The notes below the pieces were generated by a model. That model was not told where the DNA came from, did not search any database, and saw only the letters and a list, made by a program, of their open reading frames with translations. Positions 25,445 through 34,784 of a stretch of 64,000 bases of DNA are shown here, one piece after another. This stretch comes from Hyphobacterium sp. CCMP332 (GTDB taxonomy: Bacteria; Bacteroidota; Bacteroidia; Cytophagales; CCMP332): assembly GCA_014323545.1 (NCBI GenBank), contig CP058647.1:2024001-2088000 (forward strand). The letters are read 5' to 3'. Position numbers and translations under genes: made by a program. Position 1 is the stretch's first letter; every line of letters starts with the position of its first letter.

Positions 25445-26308
25445 TTAATTTACCCAAATCATGCTGATTACTCCAGAGAGTAATATCGCCTTGCAGAAGT
25501 TACTGCAAAAATGAAATTTATCTTTTGTATCAGCCCAATATATAAAGTATAATAAAATTAGTATTTCGGCGCTGAGAATAATTCCAATAATCCAAAAGCT
25601 CCACAGATCGATATAAAAATCAAAAACAAACAGACCAGCCAAAAATAAAATGGCTGTAACATAAATATATCTTTTAGCTCCCCTTTGTCCGTAAATTATT
25701 GGCAGGGTATGGCTGCCATAAACAGCATCGCCTTTAACATCTTCCATATCTTTGACAATTTCTCTGATTAGAGAAACAAAAAATGCAAGGCTCGCATAAA
25801 GCCCCACGGTTAAATAATTGCTTTTATAATACACCGAGATTATAAGAATTGTAAATGCTGTGAGCAATGCAACTAAAAAATTACCCCAAAAAGCTACTTT
25901 TTTTAGGTAGGCGGAATAAAACCAAAGTGATGCTATTGAAAATAAATGAATGGCGAGAATTTTAAATGATACAAGTAACCCTAAAACCAGTGCCGAAGCA
26001 TTTAAAAAAGAATACACCAAAAGCATTTCTCTTCTCTGGAGGATTTTACCCACGAGAATGCTTTTGGGCCTGTTGATAGCGTCAATTTTCACATCGTGAT
26101 AATCATTGATCAGGTAACCGGCCGCTGCAATTAGCACTGTGGACAAGGTGACCAGAAACAATGAGTAATCCTGACTTAGTCTCAGGTTTCGAAATTGTGA
26201 GTCAATCAGAAAGATTGCCGTGAAATACTGAGTAAAAAAAATAATAATCAGATTATTGACCCGTATGAGCCGTAAAAACCCTTCTATAAATATAATTGCT
26301 TTGCCCAC
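25445..26308 (-). CDS. UbiA-family prenyltransferase
   Basis: An integral membrane prenyltransferase of 287 residues with about eight hydrophobic helices. Both Asp-rich, magnesium-prenyl-diphosphate binding motifs are visible: NDYHDVKIDAINRP and KDMEDVKGD. Bacteroidota members of this size are usually annotated as geranylgeranylglycerol-phosphate geranylgeranyltransferase-like, but the acceptor cannot be told from sequence. Ten bases separate it from purN, so it may be the first gene of the run into the purine genes. Confidence 0.88.
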   Translation of the reverse strand: MGKAIIFIEGFLRLIRVNNLIIIFFTQYFTAIFLIDSQFRNLRLSQDYSLFLVTLSTVLIAAAGYLINDYHDVKIDAINRPKSILVGKILQRREMLLVYSFLNASALVLGLLVSFKILAIHLFSIASLWFYSAYLKKVAFWGNFLVALLTAFTILIISVYYKSNYLTVGLYASLAFFVSLIREIVKDMEDVKGDAVYGSHTLPIIYGQRGAKRYIYVTAILFLAGLFVFDFYIDLWSFWIIGIILSAEILILLYFIYWADTKDKFHFCSNFCKAILLSGVISMIWVN

Positions 26309-26577
26309 AGTTTAAAGTTGAAAATTTAATCCGGGAATAACTGATTTCGTCTGCTTTTTCTAATGTTAAGAAAAGATTAATTGCAATCCTTTAATTGATT
26401 GCTCTTTTAAATAGACATTGATACATCTGACCTTTTAAAATTTAAAAGACTATTAAGTCAATGTTAAGTAATAGGTCAACAACACTCAATTATTAACATT
26501 TTCATAAATAATTTATGCATCACAAATTCTATTAAAGCTTTCAGATTTGCGACTGAAATTAAAAATCAACTATTGAA

Positions 26578-27825
26578 ATGAAAAAGTTATCCTTATTATT
26601 TATTGGAACCCTTATCGGTTCTACATTTTTGCTAACCAGTTGTGGAGATGATGACGAATCGACACCTCCGACTCCTCCGGACTCAGGTAATACCGTAGTT
26701 ACCGAGAATATTTCAGGAGAGATTACCTGGACATCTGATAAAGTCTACGAATTAGGTGGACGTATAACTGTCCTTGATGGCGCGACTTTGACAATTGAAG
26801 CCGGTACTATCATTAAAGGTCAGGCTGGTACTCAGGCCAATGCGACCGCACTTCTAGTTGCAAGAGGTGGAAAGTTAAATGCAAATGGAACAGCATCTGC
26901 TCCCATAATTTTTACATCAGTAGCGGATGAAATTACTCCTGACGATGTGGCTGCAGGTAATTTTGAATCGCCAAATCTAGATCCTGATATTAATGGTCTT
27001 TGGGGAGGAGTAATAATTTTGGGTAAGGCAGCGATTTCTGCTTCAGCAGCTGAAGTACAAATAGAAGGTATTCCGACTTCAGATACCAACGGACTTTATG
27101 GAGGTTCTGATGATTCAGATAATAGCGGAACTATTCGATATATCTCTATTCGACACGGCGGAACAAACATTGGAGCCGGTAATGAGATCAATGGTCTTTC
27201 ATTAGGAGGAGTTGGAAGTGGAACAACAATTGAACATGTAGAAATTGTTGCCAACCAGGATGATGGCATAGAGTGGTTTGGTGGAACCGTAAATGTTTCC
27301 AATGCCTTGGTTTGGAATGTTGGTGATGATGGAATGGACACCGACCAAAGTTGGTCAGGTACATGTTCTAACTTCATGGTTGTAACAGCAGCGGGTCATA
27401 ATTTCGAATTGGATGGGCCAGAGGGTTCTACTCTTCTTGATGTTCAACATACGTTTGAAAACGGAACAGTAGTACATGCTATTCTTGAAACAGATGATGG
27501 AAGCATCGAAACGGTTAGATCTGCAGAAGACATCATTAATACTGATGATAATTCTGGAGTAGTATTGAGAAATATTTACATCACTGCTTTACTTGATGGA
27601 AATGAAACAACAATTCCAGTAGGAAATCAGGTTGATGAATCAACTTTTGTAAATGTTGATTTTGAAGGCGTTGTTCTAAACGTACCAACTACGGATCTTG
27701 TTGATTTTATGGAATCCGGAGCAATACCTACTGGAATCACAGCAGGAACTTCTGGAACAAAAGCTGATGCAAGCGTATTTGCATGGACATGGGCTGGTCA
27801 GTCTGGAAACCTTGCAGGTCTTTAA
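26578..27825 (+). CDS. Probable surface lipoprotein with beta-helix-like repeats
   Basis: A 415-residue lipoprotein. The signal peptide ends in a good lipobox, LLTSC, followed by GDDDE. Such an acidic run just after the cysteine resembles the lipoprotein export signal that sends Bacteroidota lipoproteins to the cell surface. The mature protein is Gly/Thr/Asn-rich with recurring ITVLDGATLTIEAGTIIKG-type and IEGIP/ITAG-type turns, pointing to a parallel beta-helix. I know no biochemical function for this family. It is followed by a strong terminator and then a TonB receptor, a pairing that suggests a joint role in uptake; this is inference. Confidence 0.75.
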   Translation: MKKLSLLFIGTLIGSTFLLTSCGDDDESTPPTPPDSGNTVVTENISGEITWTSDKVYELGGRITVLDGATLTIEAGTIIKGQAGTQANATALLVARGGKLNANGTASAPIIFTSVADEITPDDVAAGNFESPNLDPDINGLWGGVIILGKAAISASAAEVQIEGIPTSDTNGLYGGSDDSDNSGTIRYISIRHGGTNIGAGNEINGLSLGGVGSGTTIEHVEIVANQDDGIEWFGGTVNVSNALVWNVGDDGMDTDQSWSGTCSNFMVVTAAGHNFELDGPEGSTLLDVQHTFENGTVVHAILETDDGSIETVRSAEDIINTDDNSGVVLRNIYITALLDGNETTIPVGNQVDESTFVNVDFEGVVLNVPTTDLVDFMESGAIPTGITAGTSGTKADASVFAWTWAGQSGNLAGL

Positions 27826-27848
27826 TTCATATTGATTATTTAATTAGG

Positions 27849-27874
27849 ACCCGGTCGAGAGACCGGGTTTTTTT
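27849..27874 (+). terminator. Rho-independent terminator after the lipoprotein gene
   Basis: Perfect 8-bp stem ACCCGGTC / GACCGGGT with a GAGA tetraloop, followed directly by a run of seven T including the last stem base. Confidence 0.92.
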
Positions 27875-27930
27875 ATGATCTGCTAAATTGATAACATTCA
27901 GGTTACATTTCCTTAACACAAAATTCAAGC

Positions 27931-27957
27931 TTGTAAATATTTACCTAAGTATTTTTG
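27931..27957 (+). promoter_or_regulatory. Candidate promoter of the TonB receptor gene
   Basis: TATTTTTG matches TAnnTTTG exactly. A TTG lies 16 bases upstream, shorter than the preferred 19-base spacing, so the -33 part is weak. The predicted start, near 27964, gives a leader of about 25 bases. Confidence 0.45.
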
Positions 27958-27988
27958 CGCCAGCATTTAAAGACCATGTCTGAATCAA

Positions 27989-30901
27989 ATGATGAGGAAA
28001 ATTCTTATTTTATTTTTTGTAATATTTTTTACTCAAATGTCCTTTGCCCAAAAAGGCATAATCCGTGGTTCAATAATTGAAGACTCCAACGGCGAACCGA
28101 TGTTCGGTGTCACCGTAGTCATTAAAGGAACGACCAACGGTTCTATTACTGATTTTGATGGTCAATTTGAAATCAAAGCAGAACCGGGTACTTACGATAT
28201 TCAGGCATCTTTTATTTCATTCGCTCCAATTACTATCGCAGGAGTTAATGTTAAGGCTGATGAAATTACATTGTTAAATAATGTAAGAATGGAAGAAGAT
28301 GTTAAAACGCTGGATGAAGTGATTGTTACCGGTGAGGTTTTAAGAAACTCTGAAGAGGCAATTTTAACAGTCAAAAAAAGATCGGCCAGCGTAATCGATG
28401 GAATTTCAGCTGCTAAGTTTAGAAAAATTGGAGATTCTGATGCCGCCAGTGCTATTAAAAGAGTAACCGGCGTTTCCGTTCAAGACGGGAAATATGTTTA
28501 TGTGCGTGGTTTAGGGGACAGGTACACAAAAACAATGTTAAATAATGTGGATATCCCAGGTTTGGATCCGGATAGAAATACACTACAGATGGATATTTTC
28601 CCAACCAACCTTATCGATAATATGATCATTTCTAAATCATTTGTTGCAGATCTTCCGGCAGATTTTACAGGTGGTTTGGTCAATATTGAAACCAAGGATT
28701 TTCCTGAAAAGAAAACGATGACACTTTCCCTAGGCATAGGTTATACACCTCAAATGCATTTCAATCCAAATTATTTAAGTTACGAAGGTGGCTCACTTGA
28801 TTTTCTTGGAATTGATGATGGAACAAGAGATTTTCCTTCCGGGGAAACACCAACATTTCCTGATCCTGCCCTTGGAGATTACACAAAACAATTTAATTCA
28901 ACGCTTGCGGCGCAACAACAATCCAGTTTTATGAATTATAATATTGGAATATCTTTTGGGAATCAGATTGGAATTAATGAAAAGAAAGAATCCTCAAAAG
29001 GAAATAAGCTGGGTTATATTTTCTCATTGGCCTATAAATCGGAGACCAATTTTTACGATAATATGTTTTATGGCGATTATCAAAGACCTTCTGATCCTAC
29101 GGAAACAGAATTAAATTACGCCACCACATTGGATGGTTCACTGGGCAACCAAAATATTCTCATTGGTGGAATTACGGGATTAGCTTATAAAACCAGATTA
29201 TCCAAATACAGATTAACCGTTATGCACTTGCAAAATGGGGAAAAAAGGGCAGGCCAGTTCAATATTGATGATAATGGTTCGGCCGTTGGAAAATCTGGCT
29301 ACACCGGATTCTCTCATAATCTTGAATTCAATCAGAGAGGATTAACTGATATCATGCTAAATGGTACACATTACAATTCAAATGGACGTTGGGAAATTGA
29401 TTGGAGACTTTCTCCAACCATTTCAACTTTAAGCGATCCTGATATCCGAAGAGCAGCATTTTCTTATACTGATCCAAATGGAAATTATTTCTTCAATGCC
29501 GGAGAAGGGGGTTTCCCTTCAAGGATATGGAGAAATCTGAGTGAGATTAATGCGGTAGCAAAAGTAGACCTGGCAAGAACTTATGAGTTTGGTGGGAAAG
29601 ACGCCAAATTCTTATTCGGTGTAAGCAATACTTATAAAAATAGAGATTATGAAATTAATCAATTCGACTATGTTTTTCAGGGTGCCAACGACAGATTCTA
29701 TGAAGAAATAAATAACAATCCAGATAATATTTTAACTGATGAATATATTTATCCTTCTGAATCAAATACAAATATTTACATCGTTTCCGGAAATAATACA
29801 CCAAATCCAAATCAATACAATTCAAATGCGAACAATTTCGCCGCTTATGTTTCAAATGAATTTAATGTAATTCCAAGATTAAAAACTGTATTGGGATTAA
29901 GAGGTGAATATTTTGTCCAAAGACATACAGGAAGAGACGTACTTGCAGCTCAGGGTAATCCTTCTGGTAGATCATTAGACAACGAAAAGGTATTGGATGC
30001 TTTTGATTTGTTTCCAACGGCAAACTTTATTTATGCTTTAACTCCCGATCAAAACCTGAGAGTTTCATATTCGAGAACAATAGCAAGACCTTCATTTAAA
30101 GAATTGTCTTTTGCTCAAATTCTCGATCCTATTAATGGAAGAACTTTTAACGGAGGCTTATTTCCAATTCAAAATGCCAATGATAACTGGGATGGTAATT
30201 TGACAGAAACCAGGATCAATAATTTTGATTTAAGATGGGAGCTGTTCCTTGAGAAAGGCCAAATATTTTCAATTAGTGGATTTTACAAACAATTTGATAA
30301 TCCTATAGAAATGATCCGATTACCGGCACAGCAAACCGGATCCGATTTTCAACCGAGAAATGTAGGTGATGCGGTTGTCTATGGTGCAGAACTTGAAATC
30401 AGAAAATCTTTTGATTTTATTTCAGAAAGATTGAGCAAGATTAATTTCAGTTCGAATTTGACTTATGCCATTTCAGAGGTGGACATGACAGATGTTGAGT
30501 TTAACGCAAGAAAATCTTACGAGAAAGATGGAGAAAATATTGAGAGCAAAAGACCAATGGCAGGGCAGGCACCTTACATTATTAATTCCGGTTTGTCCTA
30601 TTCAGATATAGAGAAAAGTTTTGATGCAGGATTTTATTATAATATTCAGGGCCCAACCTTAATCTTTGTTGGTACCGGTTTGATCCCGGATGTTTACGCC
30701 GTTCCTTTTCACAGTCTGAATTTTTCAGCAAATAAGGCATTTGGACCTGAAAATAGAATCAATTTAGATTTTAAAGTTTCAAATATTCTGAACGATGTGC
30801 GGGAGGAAGTATTTAGTTCCTATGAAGCGGAAGATCAATTCTTCACAAGATTCAGTCCATATACCACATTTAGTCTTGGATTGAAATACGACTTTTTCTA
30901 A
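27989..30901 (+). CDS. TonB-dependent outer membrane receptor
   Basis: A 970-residue outer membrane receptor. After a signal peptide (about 1-20, ending MSFAQ) comes a carboxypeptidase-regulatory-like domain (about 22-105; GIIRGSIIEDSNGEPMFGVT, DFDGQFEI). The plug domain follows (SDAASAIKRVTGVSV, YVYVRGLGDRYTKTMLN), then a 22-strand-type barrel ending in aromatic TFSLGLKYDFF. The plug motif with GLGDRY is typical of the wider Bacteroidota TonB receptor group without a SusD partner. No SusD gene is adjacent; the preceding gene encodes a probable surface lipoprotein. The substrate is unknown. Confidence 0.93.
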   Translation: MMRKILILFFVIFFTQMSFAQKGIIRGSIIEDSNGEPMFGVTVVIKGTTNGSITDFDGQFEIKAEPGTYDIQASFISFAPITIAGVNVKADEITLLNNVRMEEDVKTLDEVIVTGEVLRNSEEAILTVKKRSASVIDGISAAKFRKIGDSDAASAIKRVTGVSVQDGKYVYVRGLGDRYTKTMLNNVDIPGLDPDRNTLQMDIFPTNLIDNMIISKSFVADLPADFTGGLVNIETKDFPEKKTMTLSLGIGYTPQMHFNPNYLSYEGGSLDFLGIDDGTRDFPSGETPTFPDPALGDYTKQFNSTLAAQQQSSFMNYNIGISFGNQIGINEKKESSKGNKLGYIFSLAYKSETNFYDNMFYGDYQRPSDPTETELNYATTLDGSLGNQNILIGGITGLAYKTRLSKYRLTVMHLQNGEKRAGQFNIDDNGSAVGKSGYTGFSHNLEFNQRGLTDIMLNGTHYNSNGRWEIDWRLSPTISTLSDPDIRRAAFSYTDPNGNYFFNAGEGGFPSRIWRNLSEINAVAKVDLARTYEFGGKDAKFLFGVSNTYKNRDYEINQFDYVFQGANDRFYEEINNNPDNILTDEYIYPSESNTNIYIVSGNNTPNPNQYNSNANNFAAYVSNEFNVIPRLKTVLGLRGEYFVQRHTGRDVLAAQGNPSGRSLDNEKVLDAFDLFPTANFIYALTPDQNLRVSYSRTIARPSFKELSFAQILDPINGRTFNGGLFPIQNANDNWDGNLTETRINNFDLRWELFLEKGQIFSISGFYKQFDNPIEMIRLPAQQTGSDFQPRNVGDAVVYGAELEIRKSFDFISERLSKINFSSNLTYAISEVDMTDVEFNARKSYEKDGENIESKRPMAGQAPYIINSGLSYSDIEKSFDAGFYYNIQGPTLIFVGTGLIPDVYAVPFHSLNFSANKAFGPENRINLDFKVSNILNDVREEVFSSYEAEDQFFTRFSPYTTFSLGLKYDFF

Positions 30902-30926
30902 TAGCAAATAAATTAGTAACAAATTC

Positions 30927-30954
30927 AAAGCCGGTCCAAACCCGGCTTTTTTTT
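30927..30954 (+). terminator. Rho-independent terminator after the TonB receptor gene
   Basis: 8-bp stem AAAGCCGG / CCGGCTTT with a 7-base loop and a run of eight T. Confidence 0.9.
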
Positions 30955-30993
30955 GTGTCTTGATATTGATTAATTTAAAGTCAAAATTGCTTA

Positions 30994-31710
30994 ATGAAAC
31001 AGTACACACTTTTATTAATCATTGTATTAATGCTTTTAAACTTCCAAATGAGTTTAGCTCAAAAAATCAAAGGAAGCGGTAACATAATCAAAGTAGAAAG
31101 GGAAATTGAGGCCTTTACCGGTTTAAGAACAAGAAGTTTTGTAGATGTGGAACTGGTACAGGGTCCTTTTAAACTTGAAATAGAAGCAGAAGATAATATC
31201 GTCGAATACGTAGAGACGCGTGTGGTAAAGGAAAATCTTATCATAGAAATGGATGAAGATGTAAAAATAAAAACTGAAAAGCCCGTTAAAATTTATCTTC
31301 AACTTCCGGATCTGAAATTTGCTGAAGTAAGCGATGTCAGTAAATTGAGTACAAAGTCTGTCATTAAAATTGAAGAATTGAAAATTGAAGCAACCGGCGC
31401 CTCAAAATCTAATTTTATTTTAGATGTAAAAACATTGAGGATCAGCTTGTCGGGATCAAGTAGTCTGAGAGCCACCGGTTATGCGGTAAGGCAAAAAATT
31501 AAAATGGAAGAAGCCAGCAAATACGAAGCCAGTCAATTGAAATCTGAGGATATTGATATAGCTGCAAGCAGTGCAAGTAAAGCTGAAATTCTGGCTTTCA
31601 ATAGCATATTTGGAGATTTAAGTGAGGCTTCTCAATGTGTTTATTACGGTGAGCCAAAAAAAGTAGATGTTTCAACCAGCGACGCCGCCAGCATATCACA
31701 ATTGAAATAA
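30994..31710 (+). CDS. DUF2807 (GIN domain) secreted protein
   Basis: A 238-residue exported protein with a signal peptide ending near QMSLAQ. The remainder is one head-GIN/DUF2807 beta-helix domain: a regular ladder of hydrophobic-polar strands with GSGNIIKVEREIEAFTGLR near the start and ATGASKSNFIL, LSGSSSLRATG and AASSASKAEIL repeats later. Small residues at turns (Ser, Ala, Gly) are typical. The fold is known but the role is not. It sits between the TonB receptor gene and a LytS/LytTR pair and has its own transcript by terminator position. Confidence 0.85.
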   Translation: MKQYTLLLIIVLMLLNFQMSLAQKIKGSGNIIKVEREIEAFTGLRTRSFVDVELVQGPFKLEIEAEDNIVEYVETRVVKENLIIEMDEDVKIKTEKPVKIYLQLPDLKFAEVSDVSKLSTKSVIKIEELKIEATGASKSNFILDVKTLRISLSGSSSLRATGYAVRQKIKMEEASKYEASQLKSEDIDIAASSASKAEILAFNSIFGDLSEASQCVYYGEPKKVDVSTSDAASISQLK

Positions 31711-31795
31711 ACACTGAAAATTGGTCAGCTAGATCATCTGATCTCAGTTTTTCACCGTTTAAAATAATTGAGCTTTAACATTTGAACGGCTTTGA

Positions 31796-31803
31796 TAGCT
31801 TTG
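31796..31803 (+). promoter_or_regulatory. Candidate -7 promoter element of the kinase-regulator pair
   Basis: TAGCTTTG matches TAnnTTTG exactly, with TTTA 18 bases upstream. Transcription would begin near 31810, only about four bases before the ATG at 31814. That argues against the in-frame TTG at 31808 as start and suggests a nearly leaderless mRNA. Confidence 0.45.
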
Positions 31804-31813
31804 AATATTGATT

Positions 31814-32869
31814 ATGGCTATTTCAAAGAAATTATCATATCTCTTTCTTCAGTTGAATACCATCGTCCTTTATACCTTATTTATAGGTGGGTTGATGTAT
31901 TTCTATGGGGATTTTAAGCTGAATTATCTCATTGAAGCCAGCTTTTTTATAAGCCTTTTCATTTTAAATACGCATTTACTAAGACATTTCATCATTCGAT
32001 ACGACTGGTTCAGTTTAAAATTCAATAAACTGATTATCAGAGTAATAGCTATATCAATAATAATGGGATTAGTATTTTTCCCTCAAAGTGTTGTCAATGC
32101 CGTGGGATGGCAAACCATCACATGGGCCGAATCATTTGAAAGAGCCAATATTTTTTATCAAATCAGCATTTTTTCAATGTTGTTTTTGCTCTGGCTCCTC
32201 ATTTATTTTTTATTCCATTACATTTCCAATTACCAGAGGAGTTTAAAAATGGCGGCCTTAATGAATGAAGCCGAGCTTAAAAATCTCAAATCTCAGCTTA
32301 ACCCGCATTTTTTATTTAATGCATTAAACAGCGTAAGAGCACTGGTTGATGAAAACCCTCAAAAAGCTAAAAAGTCAATTACAGCCTTATCAAATTTATT
32401 GCGTTTATCATTGCTTGCCGGCAAAAAGAAAGTAGTGCCTTTGTCAGAAGAGCTGGAAACAGTAAAAGATTATTTGTCTTTAGAACAGATAAGATTTGAA
32501 GAAAGGCTTGAAACACATATTCATTGCCCTGCGGAAAGCCTGAACTACAAAGTACCACCATTGATGCTTCAAACCCTGGTGGAAAATGCCATCAAACACG
32601 GAATTTCTAATTTAAAGGATGGGGGATTAATCGATATCCGCTCATTTGTTAAGGAAAACAAATTGCATCTTGAAATCAGAAATACAGGACAATATGTAAA
32701 CGGAAAATCAAACAAATCGGGTGGGCTGGGGCTCAAATTATCAAGAAAAAGACTCCAATTACTTTTTAATGAGAATGCCTCATTAGTGGTGGCAAATGAA
32801 AATAGCAATACAGTATTAACAGAAATTATAATCCCAGAATATAAAGGCGATGAAAACAATAATAATTGA
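31814..32869 (+). CDS. LytS/YehU-type sensor histidine kinase
   Basis: A membrane histidine kinase of 351 residues with four N-terminal hydrophobic segments (about 10-138) and no recognised ligand domain. The His_kinase domain has the phospho-acceptor in LKSQLNPHFLFNALNSV (His165). A degenerate HATPase follows, with PPLMLQTLVENAIKHG and GGLGLKLSRKRL. Kinases of this class pair with LytTR regulators, and one overlaps its end by 20 bases. An in-frame TTG lies two codons upstream; I chose ATG from the promoter position. Confidence 0.92.
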   Translation: MAISKKLSYLFLQLNTIVLYTLFIGGLMYFYGDFKLNYLIEASFFISLFILNTHLLRHFIIRYDWFSLKFNKLIIRVIAISIIMGLVFFPQSVVNAVGWQTITWAESFERANIFYQISIFSMLFLLWLLIYFLFHYISNYQRSLKMAALMNEAELKNLKSQLNPHFLFNALNSVRALVDENPQKAKKSITALSNLLRLSLLAGKKKVVPLSEELETVKDYLSLEQIRFEERLETHIHCPAESLNYKVPPLMLQTLVENAIKHGISNLKDGGLIDIRSFVKENKLHLEIRNTGQYVNGKSNKSGGLGLKLSRKRLQLLFNENASLVVANENSNTVLTEIIIPEYKGDENNNN

Positions 32870-33578
32870 CGATGAAAGACTTGCACGTCAGGAATTAAAA
32901 AATATGCTGATTCCTTTTGATGAAATTGAAGTGATTGGCGAAGCGGCCAATGCAGATGAGGCCATAGAAATGATTCAGCAAAGCAATCCTGATCTTATTT
33001 TTTTGGATGTTCAAATGCCCGGAAAAGACGGTTTTGAAATGCTTCAGGAATTAAATTCTGTTCCAACCGTCGTTTTTGTTACGGCTTATGACGAATATGC
33101 ATTGAAGGCTTTTGAAGTCAACGCCATGGATTATTTGGTCAAACCGGTCCAGCCTGAAAGATTAAAGGAATCGATTCGAAAATTACTTGAGGAATTTGAT
33201 AAGAAATCCAGAACTAAGACGGGAAAAATAGCCAGAAATAATTTGACCGGAGAAGATCAGGTGTTCGTAAAAGATGGAGATAAATGTTGGTTTGTAAAAT
33301 TATCTGATATAAGGATGTTTGAATCCGACGGAAATTATGTGAAAGTATATTTCCATAATTTCCGACCCTTGATTCACAAATCATTAAATGCCCTGGAAGA
33401 AAAACTCGATGGCAACGAATTTTTTCGCGCAAGTAGAAAATACATTATCAATTTGAAATGGGTTGAAAATATAGAGAGTTGGTTTAATGGCGGCTTGATG
33501 GTGCATTTGAAAGGCGGCGATAAACTGGAAATTTCCAGAAGACAGGCAGTGAAGTTTAAAGAGATGATGAGTCTTTAA
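32850..33578 (+). CDS. LytTR-family response regulator
   Basis: A two-domain response regulator of 242 residues. The receiver domain (1-115) has the acidic pair Asp7/Asp8, phospho-acceptor Asp53 (FLDVQMPGKDG) and Lys98 (DYLVKP). The LytTR DNA-binding domain (about 140-242) shows ESDGNYVKVYF, FFRASRKYIINL and ISRRQAVKFKEMM. It starts 20 bases inside the kinase gene, in another frame, so the two are translationally coupled. The target genes are not identified; the flanking DUF2807 and hemW genes are possible but unsupported. Confidence 0.95.
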   Translation: MKTIIIDDERLARQELKNMLIPFDEIEVIGEAANADEAIEMIQQSNPDLIFLDVQMPGKDGFEMLQELNSVPTVVFVTAYDEYALKAFEVNAMDYLVKPVQPERLKESIRKLLEEFDKKSRTKTGKIARNNLTGEDQVFVKDGDKCWFVKLSDIRMFESDGNYVKVYFHNFRPLIHKSLNALEEKLDGNEFFRASRKYIINLKWVENIESWFNGGLMVHLKGGDKLEISRRQAVKFKEMMSL

Positions 33579-34703
33579 TCAGATTACAAAAAGATCTGAG
33601 GCAATTTCATCAGCCAATAACTTCCCATTTTCGCTTAAAATATAAGAATCAGGTTTTTCGATGATCAACCCTTTGTTAATGTAGGTGCTGAGGACAACTT
33701 TTATAGACGGAAATAATTCTGAATTTTGAATTTTGAATTTATCCACTCCCCACTTAGTTCTGAGTCCTGTCATCAACATTTCATTAAATATATTCGAAGG
33801 ACTCAATAGCTCAGTATTTCTATTTAAAGTACCTGATTTTACTCCTTTTATATAGAGCGCATTATTTGAGGGGTTAATTCTGCGACTTTCGCCGTTAAAA
33901 GAATGTGCAGATGGCCCAATGCCCAAATACTTTTTTCCCAGCCAATAATTTGTATTGTGAATTGCATAAGAACCATCTCTGGCAAAATTAGAAATCTCGT
34001 ATTGTTCAAATTCCCAATCGCCCAATAAATTTTTCATTTCCCGATACTCCGAAACGACCTCATCTTCATCTTTTTCTTTCAAGCGTCCCTTTTTTTTCCA
34101 GTTTCCAAAAACAGTTTTTTCTTCAATAGTGAGGGCATACATTGAAAGATGCTGGATTTCTTTGTTATCTAATACTTCAAGTTCATTTTTAATAGCACCG
34201 GGTTTTCTCCCTGGAATGCCATAAATAATATCCACATTTAACTTATTAAATCCACATTTAATCGCGTTTTCGATGGATTTTATAGCTTCCTGACTATTGT
34301 GACCACGGTTTAAAAAATTGAGTATCTCATCGTCAAAAGATTGCACACCAATACTTAAACGTTGTATTCCTATTTCCTTAAGACTTTTTAAATAACTGAG
34401 GCTTAAATCATCGGGGTTGGCTTCCAGTGTGATTTCTTTGGCAGTAGTACGATCAAAATTGAAAAAATTTTCGGTACTTTTTATTATAGATTCTAATTGT
34501 TCCGGACTGAATACCGATGGAGTACCTCCACCAAAATAGAGCGTTTCAATTTTATTATTGTCAAAAAATCTGCTTTCATAGCTAAGTTCTTTAATAATAG
34601 CCTGAAAAACTTCATCCACATTTTTAAGAGAGGTAGAAAAATGGAAGTCACAATAATGACAAGCCTTTCGGCAAAATGGAATATGGATATATATTCCGGC
34701 CAT
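33579..34703 (-). CDS. hemW: HemW-like radical SAM haem chaperone
   Basis: A radical SAM protein of 374 residues. The iron-sulfur cysteines are Cys11, Cys15 and Cys18 (FCRKACHYCDFHF), here CX3CX2C followed by the fourth HemW-type position occupied by Phe rather than Cys. GGGTPS, EANPDDLS, RLSIGVQSFD and YGIPGRK follow. HemW members bind haem and are often mislabelled coproporphyrinogen III dehydrogenase (HemN). The end abuts the response regulator stop codon, so the genes converge without a terminator between them. Confidence 0.92.
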   Translation of the reverse strand: MAGIYIHIPFCRKACHYCDFHFSTSLKNVDEVFQAIIKELSYESRFFDNNKIETLYFGGGTPSVFSPEQLESIIKSTENFFNFDRTTAKEITLEANPDDLSLSYLKSLKEIGIQRLSIGVQSFDDEILNFLNRGHNSQEAIKSIENAIKCGFNKLNVDIIYGIPGRKPGAIKNELEVLDNKEIQHLSMYALTIEEKTVFGNWKKKGRLKEKDEDEVVSEYREMKNLLGDWEFEQYEISNFARDGSYAIHNTNYWLGKKYLGIGPSAHSFNGESRRINPSNNALYIKGVKSGTLNRNTELLSPSNIFNEMLMTGLRTKWGVDKFKIQNSELFPSIKVVLSTYINKGLIIEKPDSYILSENGKLLADEIASDLFVI

Positions 34704-34741
34704 TTAATTCTTGATAATCAAGTGAATTGACATAAAATCAA

Positions 34742-34749
34742 TATTTTTG
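34742..34749 (+). promoter_or_regulatory. Candidate -7 promoter element of WecA-like gene
   Basis: TATTTTTG matches TAnnTTTG exactly; no TTTG at the proper distance. It would place the transcript start about 29 bases before the TTG start codon. Confidence 0.35.
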
Positions 34750-34784
34750 AATTTGTTTGTAAACCGGCATCAAAGTTATTTTTT

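Noticed and set aside
26309-26577. Regulatory RNA or promoter in the 268-base gap before the surface lipoprotein gene.
   Set aside because: The gap is AT-rich with no exact TAnnTTTG box in a useful place (best is CAGATTTG at 26542) and no clear hairpin.
31713-31752. Terminator between the DUF2807 gene and the histidine kinase gene.
   Set aside because: The only stem (AGATC/GATCT) is short, interrupted from the T-run by three bases and AT-rich; too weak to list.
33579-34703. Oxygen-independent coproporphyrinogen III oxidase (HemN) for the radical SAM gene.
   Set aside because: Length, the missing N-terminal extension and the cysteine-motif context fit HemW; true HemN proteins are about 450 residues.
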